Of a DNA stretch of 29,580 bases, positions 7,825 through 16,728 are shown in pieces (position 1 is the first letter of the stretch; each line of letters opens with the position of its first letter). The stretch comes from B1 sp964443415 (GTDB lineage Bacteria; Bacteroidota; Bacteroidia; UKL13-3), in assembly GCA_964443415.1 (NCBI GenBank), contig CAYUDC010000021.1:1-29580 (forward strand), in the 5' to 3' direction. A program made the position numbers and the translations under genes. The notes beneath the pieces are model-generated. The model ran no database searches, was not told the DNA's origin, and saw only the letters and a list, made by a program, of their open reading frames with translations.

Positions 7825-7869
7825 AATTTCTTGCAGATTAGGAATCCGATTCCTAATTTGCAAGAAATT
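7825..7869. promoter_or_regulatory. Large palindrome abutting the ATPase start codon
   Basis: The arms 7825-7845 and 7849-7869 are 21 bases each and complementary at 20 positions. The single exception (c at 7835 facing the T at 7859) is a G-T type pair in one strand, and the loop is CCG. The last base of the right arm directly precedes the ATG at 7870. It could be an operator for a dimeric regulator, or a hairpin in the leader that hides the start codon. It is not followed by a T run, so it is not a classical terminator for the other strand. Confidence 0.75.
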
Positions 7870-9033
7870 ATGAAAGTACTTAGAGAAATGGCGCCCTTGG
7901 TAGAAGGTGCTTTAAAAAAGTATCCGATTGTAGCCATAATGGGGCCTAGGCAATCTGGAAAAACAACCCTTTGCCAGATGCTTAAGCCTGAATATACTTA
8001 TGTGAATTTAGAGGATATTTCTGCACGGGAATTTGCTAAAACTGATCCAAAGGGATTTCTGGAGACCTATAATAATGGAGCTATCCTTGATGAAATTCAA
8101 TATGTACCTGAATTGTTTTCTCATTTACAGGTTTTTACAGACCAAAGGCAGATAAATGGCGAATTCCTTCTTACGGGTTCTCAGCATTTTTTAATGTCTC
8201 AGCACATTTCACAGTCATTAGCAGGAAGGGTGGCGCTATTTAATCTTTTACCATATGCAATTTCTGAGCTTAAAAGTGGAGGCTTTATATTTGAAAGTTG
8301 GGAAGAGTATTTGCTAAATGGTTGTTACCCTCGAAAGTGGAATAATAACATTGACTCCTTTGATTTTTATGAAAACTACCTGAGAACTTACATTGAAAGA
8401 GATGTTAGAATGCTTAAAAACATTGCTAACTTAGACATTTTTCAAAAATTTATTAAACTACTTGCAGGAAGAACTGGTCAATTATTTAATCAAAGTAGTT
8501 TAGGAAATGAACTAGGCTTAGATAATAAAACTATTAGTTCTTGGATGACTTTACTAGAGGTGTCTTTTATCGCCTTTAGGTTGGCTCCATATCATACCAA
8601 TTTTAATAAGCGAGTGGTGAAAACTCCTAAAGTGTATTTTTATGACACAGGGCTGCTGGCTTATTTATTGGGTGTGCGAACTACACAAGATTTAGATATT
8701 CATTTTGCGAAAGGGCAGCTGTTTGAAAATTTTATTTTATTGGAAAAAATGAAGCATGCTTGGAATCATAAAACACATGAGAATTTTTATTTCTGGCGCG
8801 ATGCCGCCGGAAATGAAATTGATATTTTGATTGAAAATGGCCCTCAATTAAAGGCTGTCGAGATAAAGTCTTCAAAAACAATCCATTTAGATTTCTTTAA
8901 AAACTTAACACATTTCGGAAAAGTAAATCCAACCATCATTCCGTTTGTAGTATACGGAGGTAATGAAGTACAAAAAAGAAAAGAAGGGGTTGTGTTGGGT
9001 TTTGATAGTCTGAATTTAATGCAAAACGTTTAG
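7870..9033 (+). CDS. DUF4143-type AAA ATPase with C-terminal nuclease-like domain
   Basis: With the ATG at 7870 it has 387 residues. A TTG at 7831 would add 13 residues encoded by the palindrome and is unlikely. Residues about 15-180 form an AAA/P-loop domain: Walker A GPRQSGKTT (K31), Walker B AILDEIQ (D74, E75) and LLTGSQ as the sensor region. The C-terminal part (about 195-345) is the DUF4143 domain. It has a D318...E331-I-K333 arrangement (EIDIL, VEIKSSKT), the layout of PD-(D/E)xK nucleases. Members of this family are common, often patchily distributed, and have no settled role; defence, stress or element-borne functions have been proposed. It stands alone here, with convergent neighbours on the right and the palindrome on the left, consistent with a separately acquired gene. 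Confidence 0.93.
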   Translation: MKVLREMAPLVEGALKKYPIVAIMGPRQSGKTTLCQMLKPEYTYVNLEDISAREFAKTDPKGFLETYNNGAILDEIQYVPELFSHLQVFTDQRQINGEFLLTGSQHFLMSQHISQSLAGRVALFNLLPYAISELKSGGFIFESWEEYLLNGCYPRKWNNNIDSFDFYENYLRTYIERDVRMLKNIANLDIFQKFIKLLAGRTGQLFNQSSLGNELGLDNKTISSWMTLLEVSFIAFRLAPYHTNFNKRVVKTPKVYFYDTGLLAYLLGVRTTQDLDIHFAKGQLFENFILLEKMKHAWNHKTHENFYFWRDAAGNEIDILIENGPQLKAVEIKSSKTIHLDFFKNLTHFGKVNPTIIPFVVYGGNEVQKRKEGVVLGFDSLNLMQNV

Positions 9034-9045
9034 CCGCTTTCATTT

Positions 9046-9273
9046 TTATTTGCTCAACCATTTAAAGAAAATTCTCTGCAGTTGTGGCAAGGCAACAAAC
9101 ACCATAAAAGGTACTAAAATCAATGACATAACCAAGGCTTTTAAGGGTAAGGCAAAGTTTATCATCAATGGCAATAACAAGTAATTTAGCAATAACAAAG
9201 TTGGATAAATTACTAGCCAAACCAAAATGGCTAATTTCCAGCGTTTGGGAGGGTTAGTCTTCGTTGATGTCAT
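9046..9273 (-). CDS. Small two-helix membrane protein resembling the C-terminal part of COG3224 proteins
   Basis: About 75 residues from the ATG at 9273 (MTSTKTNPPKRWK); an in-frame ATG at 9282 would add three. Two hydrophobic helices follow: LAILVWLVIYPTLLLLNYLL and ALVMSLILVPFMVFVALP. It ends in LQRIFFKWLSK. The pattern PPKRWK-helix-PL-helix-P-QRxxxxWL closely resembles the membrane-anchoring C-terminus of COG3224 (antibiotic biosynthesis monooxygenase-like) proteins, here without the enzyme domain; this is from memory of the family, not a search. The start overlaps the 3' end of the RND exporter gene by about 20 bases, so the two are probably translated from one message. Confidence 0.7.
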   Translation of the reverse strand: MTSTKTNPPKRWKLAILVWLVIYPTLLLLNYLLLPLMINFALPLKALVMSLILVPFMVFVALPQLQRIFFKWLSK

Positions 9274-11617
9274 CGGGTTCAAATTCTACAAGGGTAGTGC
9301 CTAGTTCTTCTTTTGCGTTGATGGTTTTTTCTAAAGACAATAACATGGCTGGTAATAACAATAGGTTCATAAACATACCAAATATCAAAGAAAGAGAGGT
9401 AAGTACGCCTAATGCCACCGTGCCACCAAAATTAGACGCTGCAAAAATGATAAAGCCAGCAAACAAGGCAATGGCTGTGTAAATAATAGAAGGGCCGGCT
9501 TCTGCCAAGCTTTCTGGAATGGCAAATTTCATATCCCAGTTGTGCTTTTTAAGCGAATGCCTGTACTTGGCCAAATAATGAATGGTAAAGTCTACCACAA
9601 TACCGTAGGCAATACTATAAATGATGATGGTAGATGGTTTAAGCCTTATGCCAAAAAAGCCCATGATGCCAAAGGTCATGAGCAGGGGAATGAGGTTAGG
9701 AATCAGAGAGATTAACACCATGCGCCAGCTAAAAAATAAGAAGGCCATCATTACAGAGATGATGATCAAGGCAGAAATCATACTTTGAATAAGGTTATCT
9801 ATTAAGTAATCATTGCCCTTTAAGAAGATGGCACTGGTGCCCGTAATTTTTACATCATACTCTGTTTTTGGGAAGATGCTATCAATTTTTTGCTGCACAG
9901 CAGCAGTTAATCGCTTCATTTCTACCGAACCAATATCCGCCATTTGGACACTCACACGGGCTTGCCTAAAATTGCTGTCTACCATTGATTTGATAAGGCT
10001 GGCTTGGCCTTGACCTTGCCCTTTGGGCAGATAATCTACAATTTCGGTAATGTTTACTACACTCGGTACTATATAGTATTTTTCTTCTCCATAATGCATG
10101 CCTTGGTTGGCAAATTTTAGCAGGTCTACAATGGAAGTAGCCTTAGACAATTCTGGAAACTGAACCAATTCCTTTTGTAGTTTGTTAATTTTCTGAAGCG
10201 TAACATAATCCTTAATGCCATCGTTTCTTTTGGTATCAATTCTAATCTCAAAAGGCAAGGTGCCTTTTAAATATTTTTCAAAGAACTTTAAATCGAGGTA
10301 CACTGGGTCGTTTGCGGGCAAATCGTCTACCACATAGCCTAAGTTTTTTACTCGGGTTGAACCAAAGAAAGACACTACAACTAAAAGGAGGGTGATACCA
10401 TATATCCATGGTCTTTTATGGTACACGAGGTAATTGCATTTATCTAGTACTTTGTTCAGTCGGATGCTGTCTAAATGCTTGGTATGTTTGGGCTGAGGAG
10501 GAGGGAGGTAGCTGTAAACAATCGGGATAAATAGCAAAGAAACAACATACACAATTAGGATAACCAAGCCAGAGATAATTGAAAATTGGTCGAGCATGGC
10601 ACTCCCCGAAAAACTAAATACCACAAAACCTACCGCGGTGGTGGCATTGGTTAAAAATAAGGCTAATCCATTTTTAGAAATCAACCTTAGCAAGGCCATC
10701 ATTTTATTGCCATGGGTGGCAAATTCTTGGTGATACACATTGAGCAGGTAAATGCAGTTTTGCACGCCTATGATTACCATTAAGGGTGGCAGGATTCCTG
10801 TGAGAATGGTGATTTTATAACCCAAAAGTGCCAGCAGTCCCATGGTGGCAATCACCCCAATTACTACTACTATCAAAGAGAAGATGACTGCACTCAAAAA
10901 TCTAAAGAACAAAAAGATAAATAGGGCAGTGATAAAAATAGAGAGGTAGGTAAATATTTTAATTTCATCTGCTACCCTAGAGCTCATGATGGTTCTTACA
11001 TAGGGTAGGCCAGAAATATGCATTTGGCTTTGGTGTTGCTCGCCAAACTGTTTTGCTTTTGCTTCTATACTTCGCACGAGCGGTATCCGAGCCTTGCTAT
11101 CTAATTGGGCCTTTTTAAGTGTAACAGCCATAATGGCTAAACTATCTTGAGGCACATATAAAAGTCCGTGGTAAAACTTTAGGGTTTCTACGATGCCTAG
11201 AATAGAATCGAGCTCGGCCTGAGTTTTTGGTTTTTGCTGTAGCAAAGGATGCGCTGTAAGTTGCGCCAATGAATCATTGCGGTCTAAGCTGTAGATATTG
11301 CCAAGTGAAACTACTTTTTCTACCCCTTCGATGCCTTCAATTTCCTTATTTAGATCATACCAATCATTAAAGTAGCCTAATTTAAAGACATCGGGATGTC
11401 TGGTGCCAATCACTAAGATGTTGCCATCTTCGCCAAAGGTTTCTTTAAATTTTACGTAATCTATAAAATCGGGGTCGTCTTGCGGAACCACCTTGGCAAA
11501 GTCGTAAGTCATTTGCACTTTGGTTGCAAAGTATCCAAAGAATAGGGTAATAACACCCATGGCTACTAATAGCCAAAATCTGTTTCTGATGGTAAAAGTA
11601 CCTAACGAATGCCACAT
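9254..11617 (-). CDS. RND superfamily exporter, MMPL/HAE3 type
   Basis: A proton-driven inner-membrane exporter of lipids or other hydrophobic compounds. I choose the ATG at 11617 (MWHSLGTFTIRNRF; 787 residues) over one at 11689. The longer form would start with an uncharacteristic 24-residue leader and overlap the divergent gene. The layout is the duplicated RND fold: TM1 at about residues 14-34, a periplasmic domain, then a bundle of five helices. A second copy of the same pattern follows, from FFGSTRVKNLG onwards. An acidic tail ends the protein. The YSIAYGIVVDFTIHYLAKY helix is typical of MMPL/Patched-like members. The substrate cannot be told. The downstream partner is the small membrane protein at 9046-9273. 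Confidence 0.92.
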   Translation of the reverse strand: MWHSLGTFTIRNRFWLLVAMGVITLFFGYFATKVQMTYDFAKVVPQDDPDFIDYVKFKETFGEDGNILVIGTRHPDVFKLGYFNDWYDLNKEIEGIEGVEKVVSLGNIYSLDRNDSLAQLTAHPLLQQKPKTQAELDSILGIVETLKFYHGLLYVPQDSLAIMAVTLKKAQLDSKARIPLVRSIEAKAKQFGEQHQSQMHISGLPYVRTIMSSRVADEIKIFTYLSIFITALFIFLFFRFLSAVIFSLIVVVIGVIATMGLLALLGYKITILTGILPPLMVIIGVQNCIYLLNVYHQEFATHGNKMMALLRLISKNGLALFLTNATTAVGFVVFSFSGSAMLDQFSIISGLVILIVYVVSLLFIPIVYSYLPPPQPKHTKHLDSIRLNKVLDKCNYLVYHKRPWIYGITLLLVVVSFFGSTRVKNLGYVVDDLPANDPVYLDLKFFEKYLKGTLPFEIRIDTKRNDGIKDYVTLQKINKLQKELVQFPELSKATSIVDLLKFANQGMHYGEEKYYIVPSVVNITEIVDYLPKGQGQGQASLIKSMVDSNFRQARVSVQMADIGSVEMKRLTAAVQQKIDSIFPKTEYDVKITGTSAIFLKGNDYLIDNLIQSMISALIIISVMMAFLFFSWRMVLISLIPNLIPLLMTFGIMGFFGIRLKPSTIIIYSIAYGIVVDFTIHYLAKYRHSLKKHNWDMKFAIPESLAEAGPSIIYTAIALFAGFIIFAASNFGGTVALGVLTSLSLIFGMFMNLLLLPAMLLSLEKTINAKEELGTTLVEFEPDDINED

Positions 11618-11688
11618 AGTTGGCAAAAGTATGTAAAATTGTACGAATCTTACCGCGATATCGTTTATTTGTGACCCAAAGCAAAGCA
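11618..11688. promoter_or_regulatory. Divergent intergenic region between RND exporter and porZ-like gene
   Basis: A 71-base space between two divergent starts. Leftward, TACTTTTG (11624-11631) matches TAnnTTTG exactly, but so close to the ATG at 11617 that the message would be nearly leaderless. Rightward, TTG (11639-11641) is followed after 22 bases by TTTATTTG (11664-11671), one mismatch from consensus, with transcription starting about 10 bases before the ATG at 11689. Confidence 0.4.
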
Positions 11689-14001
11689 ATGAAAAAAATA
11701 AGCCTGTTTTTCTTTTTACTCGTCCTTTCGTTTGTTTCTTTTACTCAGATAGCCAATGAGGCATGGCGTGTACATTTGCCTTATCAAAGCAATAATGCCA
11801 TCACTGCCGTGGGCTCTAAGCTCTATGGAGGTTCGCCTAGTGGTTTGTTTACCATCGATTTAGCTACTGGGGAAGTAGATAGACTTTCTAAAATCCAAGG
11901 TTTCTCAGATGTGGAGGTAAAGTTTGTAAAACACCATCAAGATTTGGGTCAAACCGTTATAATATACCAAAACGCCAATGTAGATATTATAGACCATGCC
12001 CAAAACCGAATTATCAATGTTCCTGATATTTTTATGAAGCAGATTATTGGCGAAAAGTCAATCAACGGCTTGTGCTTCTTCGAAGACAAGGTTTATTTGG
12101 CTTGTAGCTTTGGCATTGTGGTGTTAGACTTAAGTAAAAAACAAATCATCGATTCATATCAGAATTTAGGGGTTGGCGGCACTAATTTAGCCTTTAATGC
12201 CATCAGCATTTTTCAGGGCAGTATTTATGCCAGTGCCAATGATGGAATATACAGAGCTTCGCTTACAGCGCCCAACTTGAGTGATTTTAACTTTTGGGTT
12301 AAGACGCTAAATTCAACCCAGAATAATTTTAGTGTTGTATTTAAAGGCAACCTTTATGCTCAAGTAGATTCGGTGGTTAAGGTGTATGATGGCTTTACTT
12401 GGACAGATTATTTGCCAAGCAAAACCCTTTCTGTCAAGAACCTTCAATTAGGAGCTTATGGATCTACTAATGCCAGTTTTAATAAGTTATTGGTAATCTC
12501 CGAAAACAGCATTTTAGTAGACGAAGGTAATGGTACTCCTTGGGAGGTTAAAGAGTCCTTTAGGCGCGACGCCGCTATAGATTATAAAGGAAGGGTAGCC
12601 ATGGTAGATGGTAATTTTGGAATTACCATTCACAACAAAAATGATAATAGTTTAGATTATTATATTCCAAATGGGCCAGTCGCCAAATCCTTTGCCAAAA
12701 TGATGTACGAGCCAGGCAAACTTTGGGTAACGGGTGGTTCGGTCAACGATCGTTGGGATCCATTGGTGTATAACAACTCTAAGTTTTACCAGTTTAAACA
12801 AAATGCTTGGGTAAACTTTAACGAGGCCCAACATCCCTTGTTAAATGAAATAAAAGACATTATTGATGTGAAGAAAAATCCATATACAGGCGAGGTATAT
12901 GTGTCGAGTTTTGGAAATGGCGTATTAGAAGTAAAGAACGATGTGGTAGTGAAACATTACACAGAAAGTAATTCTAGTTTGCAGCGCTTAGATATTGGCA
13001 ATCCAAGTTATAGACCTTTGTTGTCGGGCGGAATGGATTTTGACCTCAAAGGAAACTTATGGGTGAGTAACTATGGAGTAAATAAGCCCATCAGTGTAAA
13101 AACACTCAATGGAACTTGGTATTCATTTAATATCGGCACCTTGGTAGGTAGCAATGAATTGGGCTGGCTCACTTGCGATGATTACAATAATAAATGGGTA
13201 ACTACTTTAAGAGATAAGGGTATATTAGTCTATAACGACAATGGCACACCTGCCAACGCCAACGACGACAAATATAAACTCCTAACCAAAGAAGTGGGGC
13301 AAGGGGCATTGCCTTCTAATTCTGTTTTGTGCGTAAGCAAAGATTTAAATGGTGAGATGTGGATAGGCACTACCCAAGGTTTGGCCATCATCAGCAATCC
13401 CAATCAGATATTTGGCTCAGACAAAGATAAATTTGATGCGAGGCAAATTATCATTAAAGTGGGCAGCAACTATGAGATATTTTTAGGCAAAGAGCAAATT
13501 AACTGTATCAAAGTAGACCCTGCCAATCGCAAATGGATAGGCACCCCAAATGGGGTTTGGCTAGTGTCTGAAGACGGGTATACAGTGATTAGAAACTTTA
13601 CCACAGCCAATGCGCCACTATTGTCTAACAATGTAATGGAAATAGGCATAGACGAAAGCACAGGGGAAGTGTTTTTTGGCACAGAAAAAGGCATTATTTC
13701 TTATATGGGTGATGCTACTCTGGGAGCCACCGAATTTGGGAAGGTAGAAATATTTCCTAATCCAGTGAAGCCAGATTTTTTTGGCAATGTATCCATCAGA
13801 GGCCTCATTGATAATTGCACGGTTAAGATAACCGACATCGCTGGAAATCTTGTTTACGAGACCACTTCTAATGGTGGATTTGCTACCTGGAATGGCAATA
13901 ACTTTAATGGTAGAAGGGTTGCCACAGGTGTATACATTGTATTTGCCGCCAGCAAAGATGGCAGCAAATCCTATTCAGGAAAAATATTGTTTATTAATTA
14001 A
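11689..14001 (+). CDS. porZ: PorZ-like type IX secretion beta-propeller protein
   Basis: About 770 residues from the ATG at 11689 (MKKISLFFFLLVLSFVSFTQ), which gives a clean signal peptide; an earlier in-frame ATG at 11620 would precede it with 23 non-signal residues. The mature N-terminus (WRVHLPYQSNNAITAVGSKL) and repeated blades such as YGGSPSGLFTID, KWIGTPNGVWLV and GEMWIGTTQGLA indicate two-component-regulator-type beta-propellers, as in PorZ. The last about 80 residues are a type A C-terminal sorting domain: IFPNPVKP, then a Gly-rich beta sandwich ending GKILFIN. In Porphyromonas, PorZ belongs to the PorU-PorV-PorQ-PorZ attachment complex on the cell surface. No other secretion genes are in the window. 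A different secreted propeller protein is the main alternative. Confidence 0.82.
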   Translation: MKKISLFFFLLVLSFVSFTQIANEAWRVHLPYQSNNAITAVGSKLYGGSPSGLFTIDLATGEVDRLSKIQGFSDVEVKFVKHHQDLGQTVIIYQNANVDIIDHAQNRIINVPDIFMKQIIGEKSINGLCFFEDKVYLACSFGIVVLDLSKKQIIDSYQNLGVGGTNLAFNAISIFQGSIYASANDGIYRASLTAPNLSDFNFWVKTLNSTQNNFSVVFKGNLYAQVDSVVKVYDGFTWTDYLPSKTLSVKNLQLGAYGSTNASFNKLLVISENSILVDEGNGTPWEVKESFRRDAAIDYKGRVAMVDGNFGITIHNKNDNSLDYYIPNGPVAKSFAKMMYEPGKLWVTGGSVNDRWDPLVYNNSKFYQFKQNAWVNFNEAQHPLLNEIKDIIDVKKNPYTGEVYVSSFGNGVLEVKNDVVVKHYTESNSSLQRLDIGNPSYRPLLSGGMDFDLKGNLWVSNYGVNKPISVKTLNGTWYSFNIGTLVGSNELGWLTCDDYNNKWVTTLRDKGILVYNDNGTPANANDDKYKLLTKEVGQGALPSNSVLCVSKDLNGEMWIGTTQGLAIISNPNQIFGSDKDKFDARQIIIKVGSNYEIFLGKEQINCIKVDPANRKWIGTPNGVWLVSEDGYTVIRNFTTANAPLLSNNVMEIGIDESTGEVFFGTEKGIISYMGDATLGATEFGKVEIFPNPVKPDFFGNVSIRGLIDNCTVKITDIAGNLVYETTSNGGFATWNGNNFNGRRVATGVYIVFAASKDGSKSYSGKILFIN

Positions 14002-14004
14002 CGC

Positions 14005-15003
14005 ATGAAAGCAGCAGTACTATATGGCATCAATGAGCCATTTGTTTACCAAGAATTTGATAAGCCAATTCTGGCCGAAGGCGAATTGCTTATGAAAGTG
14101 CAACATGCCGCACTCAATCATAGAGATGTTTGGATTCAGAAAGGGCAATATGCTGGGCTTACGTTTCCAATCATTTGCGGCAGTGATGGGTGTGGGGTAG
14201 TAGCAATGGTAGGGGATGGTGTAGATAAAGAATGGTTAGGAAAAGAGGTTTTGTTAAACCCTTCTTTAAATTGGGGCAATAATCCTAGGGTGCAAAGCAA
14301 AGACTATGTGATTTTGGGTTTGCCACACCACGGTACTTTTGCAGAGTATGTAAAAATACATGCTTCCTTGGTTCATGCTAAGCCAGCGCATTTAAGTTCA
14401 GAACAGGCTGCCGCTTTGCCCTTGGCAGGCTTAACAGCTTGGCGGGCGTTAATGGGCCGAGCCAAGGCACAGCCAGGTGAATCTGTATTTGTAACGGGCA
14501 TTGGGGGAGGTGTGGCTTTGTTTGCTGCGCAGTTTGCCAAAGCGCAGGGCTGCAAGGTTTACGTAAGTAGCAGCAGTGAGCAAAAGCTCAAGGAAGCCGA
14601 AAAGTTTGGCTTCGACGGCTATGCCAATTATACTTCACCCGATTGGCACAAGGCATTGGCAAAGGCCAGTGGCGGGTTTGAAGTGATTATAGACGGGGCC
14701 GGAGGCCCCGATTTTGCCAAGTTAGTAGATTTAGCCAAGCCAGCAGGCAGAATTGCCATGTACGGCGCTACTGCAGGAAATTTAAACACAGGCGTGCCCG
14801 CTAAAATATTTTGGAAGCAACTCGATATTCTCGGTTCAACCATGGGAAATAATGAAGAGTTTGCCCAAATGCTACAATTTGTAGCCCAGCACCAATTGGT
14901 GCCGCAAGTGGCAGCTGTTTTCGGTTTGAACCAATGCCAAGAGGCAGCAAAATTTATGGATCAATCAAAACAATTTGGTAAGATTATTCTTGAGATAAAG
15001 TAA
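14005..15003 (+). CDS. Zinc-independent medium-chain dehydrogenase (quinone oxidoreductase-like)
   Basis: 332 residues. The N-terminal GroES-like domain has VQHAALNHRDVWIQKG and PIICGSDGCGVV. The Rossmann domain carries the nucleotide-binding glycine turn (VFVTGIGGGVALFAAQFAKAQG region, about 168-189) and YVSSSSEQKLKEAEKFGFDG, which points to NADPH. The four-cysteine structural zinc lobe is missing and the catalytic zinc ligands are not obvious. The quinone oxidoreductase/enoyl reductase branch therefore fits better than a true alcohol dehydrogenase. The substrate is unknown. The start lies 3 bases after the porZ-like stop codon, so the two are very likely cotranscribed. Confidence 0.88.
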   Translation: MKAAVLYGINEPFVYQEFDKPILAEGELLMKVQHAALNHRDVWIQKGQYAGLTFPIICGSDGCGVVAMVGDGVDKEWLGKEVLLNPSLNWGNNPRVQSKDYVILGLPHHGTFAEYVKIHASLVHAKPAHLSSEQAAALPLAGLTAWRALMGRAKAQPGESVFVTGIGGGVALFAAQFAKAQGCKVYVSSSSEQKLKEAEKFGFDGYANYTSPDWHKALAKASGGFEVIIDGAGGPDFAKLVDLAKPAGRIAMYGATAGNLNTGVPAKIFWKQLDILGSTMGNNEEFAQMLQFVAQHQLVPQVAAVFGLNQCQEAAKFMDQSKQFGKIILEIK

Positions 15004-15034
15004 TTATACAGAAAGGTATTTATTTTGCAATACA

Positions 15035-15988
15035 ATGAAAGTAACAGAACGAATTAAAGCTTCAGACGAAACGCTTTTCTCTATTGAGATTTTGCCGCCA
15101 CTAAAAGGCAAGGACATTAGTCAGATTTATGCTGGAATAGACCCTTTGATGGAGTTTAAGCCCGCTTTTATAGATGTAACCTATCACCGCGAGGAGTTTG
15201 TGTTAAGAAAACGCAAAGATGGCGGTTTTGATAAGGTATACACCCGCAAAAGGCCAGGCACAGTGGCCATTTGTGCGGCTCTTATGAATAAATACCATGT
15301 AGATACTGTTCCACATTTAATTTGTGGCGGTTTTAGCAAAGAAGAAACAGAAAATGCCTTGATAGATTTGCACTTTCTTGGTATAGACAATGTATTGGTG
15401 CTGCGTGGTGATAATATTAAGAATGAGTCTAGTTTTGTGCCAGAGCCAGATGGAAATAAAACTTCTTTGGAGTTATTACATCAGGTAGAAGCCATGAATC
15501 ATGGTAAATATTTAGATGAAGAAATTGAGCATGCCACGGCCTCAGATTTTTGCATAGGTGTTTCTGGTTATCCAGAGAAACATTTTGAGGCACCCAATAT
15601 GCATAGCGATTTAAAGTGGTTAAAGCAAAAGGTAGATGCGGGTGCCGATTATATTGTCACGCAAATGTTTTTTGATAACTCAAAATACTTTGCATTTATA
15701 GATTCATGCAAAAAGGCGGGCATTGATATTCCTATTATCCCAGGTCTTAAACCTCTTACCACCAAAAAGCAATTAACGATTTTGCCAAAAGTATTTCATA
15801 TAGATATGCCGCAAGATTTGGTAGAAGCGGTAGAAGCTTGTAAAGATGATAAGGCAGTAAAGCAGGTAGGTATTGAGTGGGCTATTCAGCAAAGCAAAGA
15901 ATTAAAGGCGGCTAAAGTGCCAGTCTTACATTATTACACCATGGGTTTTGGCGAGGTAACCCGCGCCATTGCTTCTAAAGTATTTTAA
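15035..15988 (+). CDS. metF: Methylenetetrahydrofolate reductase
   Basis: Reduces 5,10-methylene-tetrahydrofolate to the 5-methyl form for methionine synthesis, using FAD. It has 317 residues, close to the usual length. Visible family features are FSIEILPP with catalytic Glu18, the FIDVTYH strand, TVPHLICGGFSKEE, the FLGIDNVLVLRGDN block that contacts FAD, and VTQMFFDNSKYFAFID. It follows the dehydrogenase gene by 31 bases and precedes the tcdA-like gene by 5 bases, so it is probably part of the same rightward transcript. The short upstream gap leaves no room for a SAM-type riboswitch. Confidence 0.97.
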   Translation: MKVTERIKASDETLFSIEILPPLKGKDISQIYAGIDPLMEFKPAFIDVTYHREEFVLRKRKDGGFDKVYTRKRPGTVAICAALMNKYHVDTVPHLICGGFSKEETENALIDLHFLGIDNVLVLRGDNIKNESSFVPEPDGNKTSLELLHQVEAMNHGKYLDEEIEHATASDFCIGVSGYPEKHFEAPNMHSDLKWLKQKVDAGADYIVTQMFFDNSKYFAFIDSCKKAGIDIPIIPGLKPLTTKKQLTILPKVFHIDMPQDLVEAVEACKDDKAVKQVGIEWAIQQSKELKAAKVPVLHYYTMGFGEVTRAIASKVF

Positions 15989-15993
15989 GAGAA

Positions 15994-16728
15994 ATGGAAA
16001 TTCCGGTTCAACCCTGGATGGGCCGAACAGAGTTATTGTTGGGCAATGACAGGTTAAAAAGATTAGTAAATTCTAATGTATTAGTAGTTGGTTTGGGTGG
16101 TGTTGGCGGTATTGCTGCAGAAATGATTGCCAGAAGTGGCGTAGGTAAAATGACCATTGTAGACGCGGATACCGTTGATCCTACCAATAGAAACAGACAA
16201 ATTCCTGCGCTCAAAAGCACAGAGGGATTAGTAAAGGCCGAAGTGTTAGGAGCAAGGTTATTAGATATCAACCCAGATTTGCAACTGCGCATCATACCTG
16301 CCTATTTTAGAGACCAGCTTACATTTGATATATTAGATAGCGAAAAATACGATTATGCATTAGATTGCATCGACACACTTTCACCAAAGGTGTATTATAT
16401 TAAAGCTTGTGTTGATAGAGGAATTCCTATCGTAAGCAGCATGGGAGCGGGATCTAAGGTTGACCCAACCTTGGTGCGGGTGGCTGATATTTCAGAAACG
16501 TATAATTGTCATTTAGCTCGCTACACGCGCAAGTATCTCCATCGCTTAGGTGTTTACAAAGGCGTAAAGGCTGTTTTTTCTCCAGAGCAAAGAATGGCCT
16601 TTTCGGGGGTAATGTTAATGCAAGCAAATAATAAAAAATCGGCAGTAGGTACCATCAGTTATATGCCAACGGTATTTGGTTGCACAGTTGCATCAGTAGC
16701 GATAAGAGATTTATACGACAGAAAATAA
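15994..16728 (+). CDS. tcdA: ThiF/E1-like enzyme, probable tRNA threonylcarbamoyladenosine dehydratase
   Basis: 244 residues. An E1-like ATP-binding fold: LVVGLGGVGG nucleotide turn, the MTIVDADTVDPTNRNRQ block with the Asp and Arg residues that hold ATP, and YALDCIDTLSPK. The segments SSMGAGSKVDPTLVRVADI and KAVFSPEQ are the diagnostic TcdA/CsdL parts, distinguishing it from MoeB and ThiF. TcdA cyclises t6A to ct6A at position 37 of ANN-decoding tRNAs. The zinc-binding Cys pairs of MoeB/ThiF are absent, which supports the call. Its stop codon directly abuts that of the convergent phospholipase-D-like gene with no spacer. Confidence 0.9.
   Translation: MEIPVQPWMGRTELLLGNDRLKRLVNSNVLVVGLGGVGGIAAEMIARSGVGKMTIVDADTVDPTNRNRQIPALKSTEGLVKAEVLGARLLDINPDLQLRIIPAYFRDQLTFDILDSEKYDYALDCIDTLSPKVYYIKACVDRGIPIVSSMGAGSKVDPTLVRVADISETYNCHLARYTRKYLHRLGVYKGVKAVFSPEQRMAFSGVMLMQANNKKSAVGTISYMPTVFGCTVASVAIRDLYDRK

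Noticed and set aside
7831..7869. TTG start extending the ATPase by 13 residues
   Set aside because: The extra residues are encoded by the palindrome; the ATG at 7870 fits the family N-terminus better.
15004..15034. A riboswitch before metF
   Set aside because: Only 31 bases separate metF from the preceding gene, too short for any known SAM, SAH or cobalamin aptamer.
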